Assembly (NCBI GenBank): GCA_015852425.1 | Contig: JAAAIG010000312.1 | Location: 1-39,353, forward strand | From: Gryganskiella cystojenkinii | Taxonomy: Eukaryota; Mortierellomycota; Mortierellomycetes; Mortierellales; Mortierellaceae | Direction of reading: 5' to 3' | Length of the DNA: 39,353 bases | Shown here: one piece after another, positions 33,912-39,353 of the stretch | Layout: every line of letters starts with the position of its first letter | Numbering within the stretch: the stretch's first letter is position 1 | Notes under the pieces: generated by a model | Database searches by the model: none | What the model saw: only the letters and a program-made list of their open reading frames with translations | Told to the model about the DNA's origin: nothing | Translations under genes and position numbers: made by a program

Positions 33912-36900
33912 ATGGAAGAGGCGGTGGGCCGCGTGTTGGCTGCAATCATCATTCTCTGGTTCATCAATCTCTCCTGGGAAGCACCAACAGAGGACCTTCA
34001 TAAAGCCCTTTGGGGTGTCAAGAATGAGACCAGTGTCTTTGAAAACAGGACCTTTGGCGCCAACATATCATATGTAAGATATCTTTTTTTTTTGGTGCTC
34101 GTTTTTCTCTGGCTGATGGATGCATCAAATAGAGGCGAAGAGTTAGCTAAAGCCTATCTTTTATGTGATCAAATATTAGCCACTACCTCAAATAGTCACG
34201 ACAGAATTAGATCGACTCTTTGACAGTCCTGTAGGACACTACTATCACAACGTCACTGGATCATTCAAGGGTAAATGGTCGTTCGAGGACAATCTCGCCA
34301 AGACCATCGACCAAGAATTCCCTCTCCCCCCAAAGCCTATCGAAGACAAAGATTCAAAAAAAAACGGGACCGATACCGAAAGTGGTGGCGCCAAAACCCC
34401 GATTGATGACCAGGAGAAGGACAAGGACAAGGAAGCTGCGCCTGTGGAGGAGGACAAGAAACCAGAGCCAGAAACTCATGAGCAGGATGAAGTAACGGAC
34501 GAGCCACTTATTGACACGATAGAGGACAAGAGACCGCAGTACCTGGAGGATGTGGAAGAGTTCAGGGGACCGTTTCAATACAACCGGACGGGACTTTTCT
34601 CCTTCAATGTCAAGGAGACCAAAGCCACGGAGCAGGTCAATTGGGTTAAGGTGTGACTTTCGATATGGCGACAGCAAAAAAAATGTTATTTGTGTGAGGT
34701 GCAACTAATACCACGGTTTATTTATCACCTTTTTGTTTAGGGAAACTGGCGGTTGAAACATGAAGACGGCGAGGATAACGGCATCTCGTTGAATGTGCTC
34801 GGAGTACATTTTGTTCATAACGGATCTTTTTATATGTGGGGAATACCTGAAGAGTAGGTGACTCAGGAAGCGAATCGCGATGCCACCATGGCTTCTCCGA
34901 GGAATATCTGTTGCTGATATTGTGTATATCGTATCACTTTTCTGCAAAATAGTACCCAAATGCCGTTGTGGCGTACCCAGATGCCAATTTTGCCGTTGTG
35001 GCATATTCTCGACCTGATGCCAAACAAGGCATCTTTCGACTTGGCTGTAGCAGCAATCAAAGATCAGTACGAGAGGCGGACGAAGTCCATTCAGAATATC
35101 CTGGATGGTTACGAAGAACTTGATTATCCAGGTGCGGTATTTTTTTGGATCGTATCAAAATAGTAGTGACCAAAACATGAGTGTGAGTTCTAACGATTTT
35201 TTTTCTGGCAATAGAAATGACACTTTCAGAAAAGTCCAGTTGCCACTATCAGATGTATATGCAATTGAGCCCAGTGGATTCGAGCATCCGATCCAGTCTA
35301 CTTAAGGATCTGGAGCGGGAATGGGCGACACCTCAGGGGATATCGACCATCAAGGCACCTCCACTCAACGCTTCCTTGCTCATGTATTCGCCCAACTGTC
35401 GCCTCGTCCTTGGCGTCAAGGATGGCGAGGGAATGAAACGAGAAAAGTTCTACTTCAAGGCCGTCAACTATGCACTCATGGCAGGAACGGTAAGACCCTG
35501 ACGAAGATTGATGGAAGATGTTGGCGGAAACAACGGCAGGCATGGCCAGAGACATCAAATTAACAGAAATTGATGTCTATTTTCGCATTATAGATAGCGT
35601 TTATTCAGGTGTACTTGTTAGTCAAGCAGATGGAGTATACCATCACACCCTCCGTAAGTAGTCACCCTATCTCTCATTCATGTCAACTCGCCTTAGTATT
35701 GAACTGATACCCTTTTGTTTTCTTCATATCTACTAGAGTGTCTGCAAAGTGTCTTACTGGTCAATCGCCATTCAAGTCTTTCTTGACTCCTATATTTGCA
35801 TGTTCCATTTGACAACTGGAGTCCTAGTTGGTATGCTGACATTTTTTTACCGCGCTTGAGCTACTGGAGCATTTCAAATCCGGATAGCCTCTAACTGTTT
35901 TTGTGATTGTTCACCTTTCAGACTACCTATTCATCCCTTTTGTCGCGGCATCGTTCTTCTCTTTCGTATTGGTGGCAATCTTTGGGATGCGGTATATGCT
36001 GGTCATTTGGCGGATCCAAAGACCTGAACGAAGAGGAAGACGTAACAGAGCAGCAGCCGCGGCAGCGGCAGCTACTACAGCGGCGAATCCTGCCGCAGCT
36101 CCTCGTGGTGATACCATGCCAGGTGGACTTCCTCTTCCTGTCACTGCTGCCAGGACGACCCCACCAGTAGAAGATGACAGCCCGAGATCAGACATGCGGG
36201 CGTTATATAGCCGATTCTGTAAGTTTGGTTCCCCGATTGGACTCTGACTATTTGTTTTGCTACCGACCTCGTCTGACCCTGCTGCTGTTTTTTTTTATCC
36301 TTTCTTTTAGATTGGATGCTTCTGGCGAGTTTGATCACATTGTACAAGATCGCCGTAAGCTCGACGCGTGTTCAGAACTTTATGATCTCTGCCAGTGCCT
36401 TGCTCCTTTACTCTTTCTGGATCCCTCAGATTATCAGGAACGTGAGTCGAGGATCCAAGCGAGGACTGAGCTGGTTGTTCGTCTTGGGTATGAGTGCGGC
36501 CAGATTGGCACTACCAGTGTATTTTTACGGATGTCCTGATAATCTAATGGGTCATGAGACAACACCCTGGATCTGGGGTTTGGTCTTGTGGGTAGGCTTA
36601 CAGACGACGGTACTGCTGTTGCAGGATTGGCTCGGGCCACGATTCTTTATCCCAAAGAAGGTATGTAAATCGGATAAAAAAACGATGACGGCGACATTTG
36701 ATTTAGCGATTATGGTATCGACGAAGCTGACTTTTAGTTCCCAATTTCCTCTGCATGTCATCAGTACCTGCCACCGGTCTACGACTATCATCCAGTACTC
36801 CCGGCACCAAGCGAAGAAGCAGGAACAGCAGGAGGGCATGGGCGACACCAGGATTGCGCTATTTGTATGCTCCCGATCGATACCACATCCTCGTCGACTG

Positions 36901-37148
36901 GAGCGGTTCGACTGTCAAGTGTTGTTGGCAGTCTTGGACGACTTAACTATATGCTGACGCCCTGTGGGCATTTGTTCCACACGGAGTGTCTTGAGAGGGT
37001 ACGTTGCTATGGAATAGATCGTATGGTGCGGTATCCTTCGTGAAGTTGACTAACTAAACCGACTCTTCTCTTGTTACACAAATATATACAGTGGATGCGG
37101 ATCAAATTAGAGTGCCCAAACTGTCGAGCCTTCCTTGTGGACGCATAA
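33912..37148 (+). CDS. TUL1: Transmembrane RING E3 ubiquitin ligase, Tul1/Dsc1 type
   Basis: Eleven exons (33912-34073, 34180-34650, 34741-34853, 34953-35131, 35215-35489, 35594-35653, 35737-35830, 35922-36218, 36311-36660, 36765-36998, 37092-37148) give 763 aa; yeast Tul1 is 758. Tul1/Dsc1 is the ligase of the Golgi/endosome Dsc complex for membrane-protein quality control, and in some fungi for SREBP processing. An N-terminal hydrophobic segment (VLAAIIILWFINLSW) is followed by a long lumenal part with GVHFVHNGSFYMWGIPE and a Glu/Lys-rich insert. About seven membrane segments lie between residues 395 and 660, with an Ala-rich loop near 485-500. The C-terminal RING-H2 has Cys698, Cys701, Cys734, His736, His739, Cys742, Cys753 and Cys756, with a 32-residue spacer between the second and third ligands as in Tul1. 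Exon 4 has a small internal duplication. All junctions keep frame. Confidence 0.92.
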
Positions 37149-37674
37149 TCTTGGAGTTTGTTCGAGTCTTTAAACAGTGATATAGATACCCCTTTGTACT
37201 GTACAATAATATTTTTGTATCCTCACTGACTAAGATGGCAAGAGCAAGTTGCTGTTCAAAGATGGCAGGTGGTGACAAAGAGACCTATTCCGAGAGGCAT
37301 CTTGCGCCTGATACAGTTGACTCGATTTGTACGACCGATCTTCAATTGTAATGAGCCTTGGCTCAGTTGGGCTCGACCATTTCGAGACTAGAGTTGACTC
37401 ATGTTGCGCATCGATGACCAAGTTTGGAGTTCAGCTATTTTTTTTAGTCGACAAAAACGCATCGCGATTTCTTCTCTTAGCCAGTGAAGGTGCACAGATT
37501 GATCAAACACGCAGCAACGCCATGTTTAATTCTATGGGATTCCGGCTCTTGCGCTAAGGAAAATTCGTCAAAAAAAAAAGAGTTAGTTTCGTCCCTTTTG
37601 ACTCTTCCTCTCTTTCCATTCCCCACACTTCACAACTCCTGGCTCTTTTTCCCACTTGAAAAAAATCCCTCGAG
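37149..37674. other. Intergenic region TUL1 / MET2
   Basis: This 526-base stretch holds the 3' flank of the ligase gene and the promoter of MET2. ACAATAATATTT near 37202 may be part of a polyadenylation region. The 150 bases before the MET2 ATG are C/T-rich. No CACGTG (Cbf1-type) site, which might be expected for a methionine-pathway gene, is present here. Confidence 0.45.
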
Positions 37675-39299
37675 ATGATCTTTGGTAAAGATTTTTTTCT
37701 TCTGCATCTTTTGATGGTGTTGGACTTGGTCCTAGACATGCTAATCTCATTTTTCTCCTCTTCTTTTCTTGATGGACAACGTTGCCTCTCTATCTTTTAC
37801 TCTTAGAACGTCGCACGGACCAAACCGAGAACCCACTCTCTCATCTGGTACCCGATCAAACTTTTGCGATCATACCGGAATTCACGTTCGAATCTGGTGC
37901 AACAATTCGTCAAGTCCCCGTCGCTTACAAATCCTGGGGGTCGCTGAATACTGAAGGTGACAATTGCATGTTGATCTGTCATCCACTTACTCGCAGTGTC
38001 GATGTAGAAGATTGGTAAGAAAATCTTCTCTTCTCTCTCTTTCCTCTGAGGCTGTTTTCTTTGTCTTTTTTTTATTTCTTTGTTTATTGACCCGACCATG
38101 CGGCAATTGGACCATCGCTCTCGGGTCTTCACAGGTGGGCGAACCTCATGGGTACCTGTCCGTTGGAGGGTAGAGGCAAATCGATCGACGAATCCAAATT
38201 CTTTATCATCTGTTTGAACGTCATGGGATCACCTTATGGATCTGCATCACCCTTAACCATGAACCCCGAAACCAGGACCCGATATGGACCCGAGTTTCCT
38301 CTGGCGACTATTCGAGACGATTGCAGGTATGCAGAGTAAAAAAAGATGCGCGCACGACTCGATTACGATATACCCATCCGGCAATCACTGTTCTTTATCT
38401 TTTGGCAACCACTTACTTGTGTTTGATTGTTCTGTTGCTAGATTGCACAAGATGGTCCTCGACGATCTGGGTGTCAAATCCGTGGCAATTTGTTTGGGGG
38501 GGTCCATGGCAGGTATGCACGTTTATGAATAGGCCCTGTACGGACCCGAGTACATCAAACTGATCGTCCCGATTTCCGCACCGGCCAAAAGCTCTGCCTG
38601 GAGTATGAGTTGGACGGAATCCCAGAGACAATCCATCTTTACGGATCCAAAGTATAAAGATGGCTACTATGCCCTCGACGCTGTAAGACGAGACGCGTAA
38701 ATTTCACTGGGGCCATGAAGGAGACGGGGGGGAGGACACCAACGACACCACGATCGTGTGATCGCTAAAATCTTGATTTTCGTCTTCAAACGTTTTTTAG
38801 CCTCCCCTGCAAGGTATGACCGCCGCGAGGATGACCGCCATGCTCACGTACCGAACCCGTGTCTCGTACGAACGTCGATTCGGTCGTGCGATCATGGACT
38901 ACCCAGAAAACTCCGAGACCGCTGGCATCCTGGCAAAGTCCCAGGCCGCCTCGGCAGATGTTCATCGTCGTGTCCATAATGAGGGTCATCGCCACTTGAA
39001 TACCGAGACTTCGTTTTCTACGGGTCTCCAAACCCCCAGCGGCGGGGGTAGTCCTGCCATGGACGGAATAGATAACGAGATCGAGGATAAGGCACCTTAT
39101 ACTCCTCCTATGTACTCAGCGCATAGCTATCTTAGATATCAGGCTGACAAGTTCAATGAGCGTTTCGATGCGAATTGTTATATCCACCTGAGTCGCAAGA
39201 TGGATTTTCATGACATCTCGTTCAGACGAGGAACCTACGAGGAGGTCGTCAAGAGTATTCGTCAGCCTGCCCTCGTCTGCGGTATGTGCTAACACAAAA

Positions 39300-39353
<54 letters not shown>
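37675..39353 (+). CDS. MET2: Homoserine O-acetyltransferase, 5' part, with an in-frame TAG
   Basis: The enzyme acetylates homoserine with acetyl-CoA, the committed step to methionine in fungi. Visible exons are 37675-37684, 37807-38014, 38135-38326, 38442-38682 and 38801-39281; the gene runs off the window in an intron that starts GTATGT at 39282. Exon 1 encodes only MIF plus one base. Alpha/beta-hydrolase features include HPLTRSVDVEDWWANLMG, FFIICLNVMGSPYGS, the nucleophile elbow GGSMAGM (Ser158; usually GGSMGGM) and SYERRFGR. HSYLRYQADKFNERFD and NCYIHLSRKMDFHD follow. Codon 167 (38530-38532) is TAG, where the family has Trp in a VLEWALxG-like context; TGG to TAG is one change. Downstream codons and splice sites are intact, so this is a recent lesion, a base-calling error, or a readthrough case. 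The catalytic Asp/His region lies outside the window. Confidence 0.85.
39302..39353. repeat. (CT)n microsatellite at the window edge
   Basis: At least 52 bases of uninterrupted CT/TC repeat run to the end of the window. The repeat lies inside the last visible MET2 intron, 20 bases after its donor, and probably acts as or extends the polypyrimidine region. The true length is unknown because the window ends within it. Confidence 0.95.

Noticed and set aside
38513..38532. A 20-nt mini-intron (GTATGC...ATAG) that would remove the MET2 stop codon
   Set aside because: Twenty bases is below known spliceosomal intron sizes, and removal would shift the frame and destroy the conserved ALYGPEYIK continuation.

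Overview
The window is about 39 kb of nuclear DNA from a filamentous fungus. The likely group is Mucoromycota, most likely Mortierellomycota (Mortierella and relatives). This placement is an inference. It rests on fungal-type genes (Rsr1/Rap1-like GTPase, Tul1/Dsc1 ligase, GT71-like glycosyltransferase, fungal MET2 and IDH1), many short GT-AG introns of about 50-200 nt, and F-box/LRR genes with 28-residue NLRC3-like repeats, a family known to be expanded in Mortierella. Exon structures were worked out by hand from splice sites and homology, and every multi-exon model given closes in frame.

Layout. 1515-3386 (+) encodes an AMPK1-type glycogen-binding-domain protein. 5993-7889 (+) is a Rap1/Rsr1 small GTPase with an unusually long first intron. 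8600-10461 (-) is the GPI-GlcNAc transferase catalytic subunit (PIG-A/Spt14), divergent from splicing factor SYF1 (10938-14286, +). 14307-14669 (-) is an orphan exon-like fragment. 14785-15623 (-) is an F-box/LRR gene with a one-base frameshift. 16253-23630 (-) is the nine-exon URB1/Npa1 ribosome-biogenesis gene (2,180 aa predicted), divergent from IDH1 (24229-25691, +).

25.7-29.3 kb is a gene graveyard. It holds a decayed F-box/LRR-type gene on the + strand and, on the - strand, what I read as the fossil of an intein/LAGLIDADG homing-endonuclease element. 29313-30884 (-) is an unrecognised four-TM membrane protein with a small first exon. 31598-33508 (+) is a GT71-like Golgi mannosyltransferase that seems to lack its DxD motif. 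33912-37148 (+) is the eleven-exon transmembrane RING ligase Tul1/Dsc1. From 37675 to the right edge is MET2 (homoserine O-acetyltransferase), with an in-frame TAG just after the nucleophile elbow. The window ends in a (CT)n tract inside a MET2 intron.

Most genes are unrelated housekeeping functions, with no operon or biosynthetic cluster logic. Three head-to-head pairs share promoters: PIG-A/SYF1, URB1/IDH1 and membrane protein/GT71. The least ordinary signals are the homing-endonuclease fossil, the MET2 nonsense codon, the glycosyltransferase without a DxD, the frameshifted F-box/LRR gene and the orphan exon.
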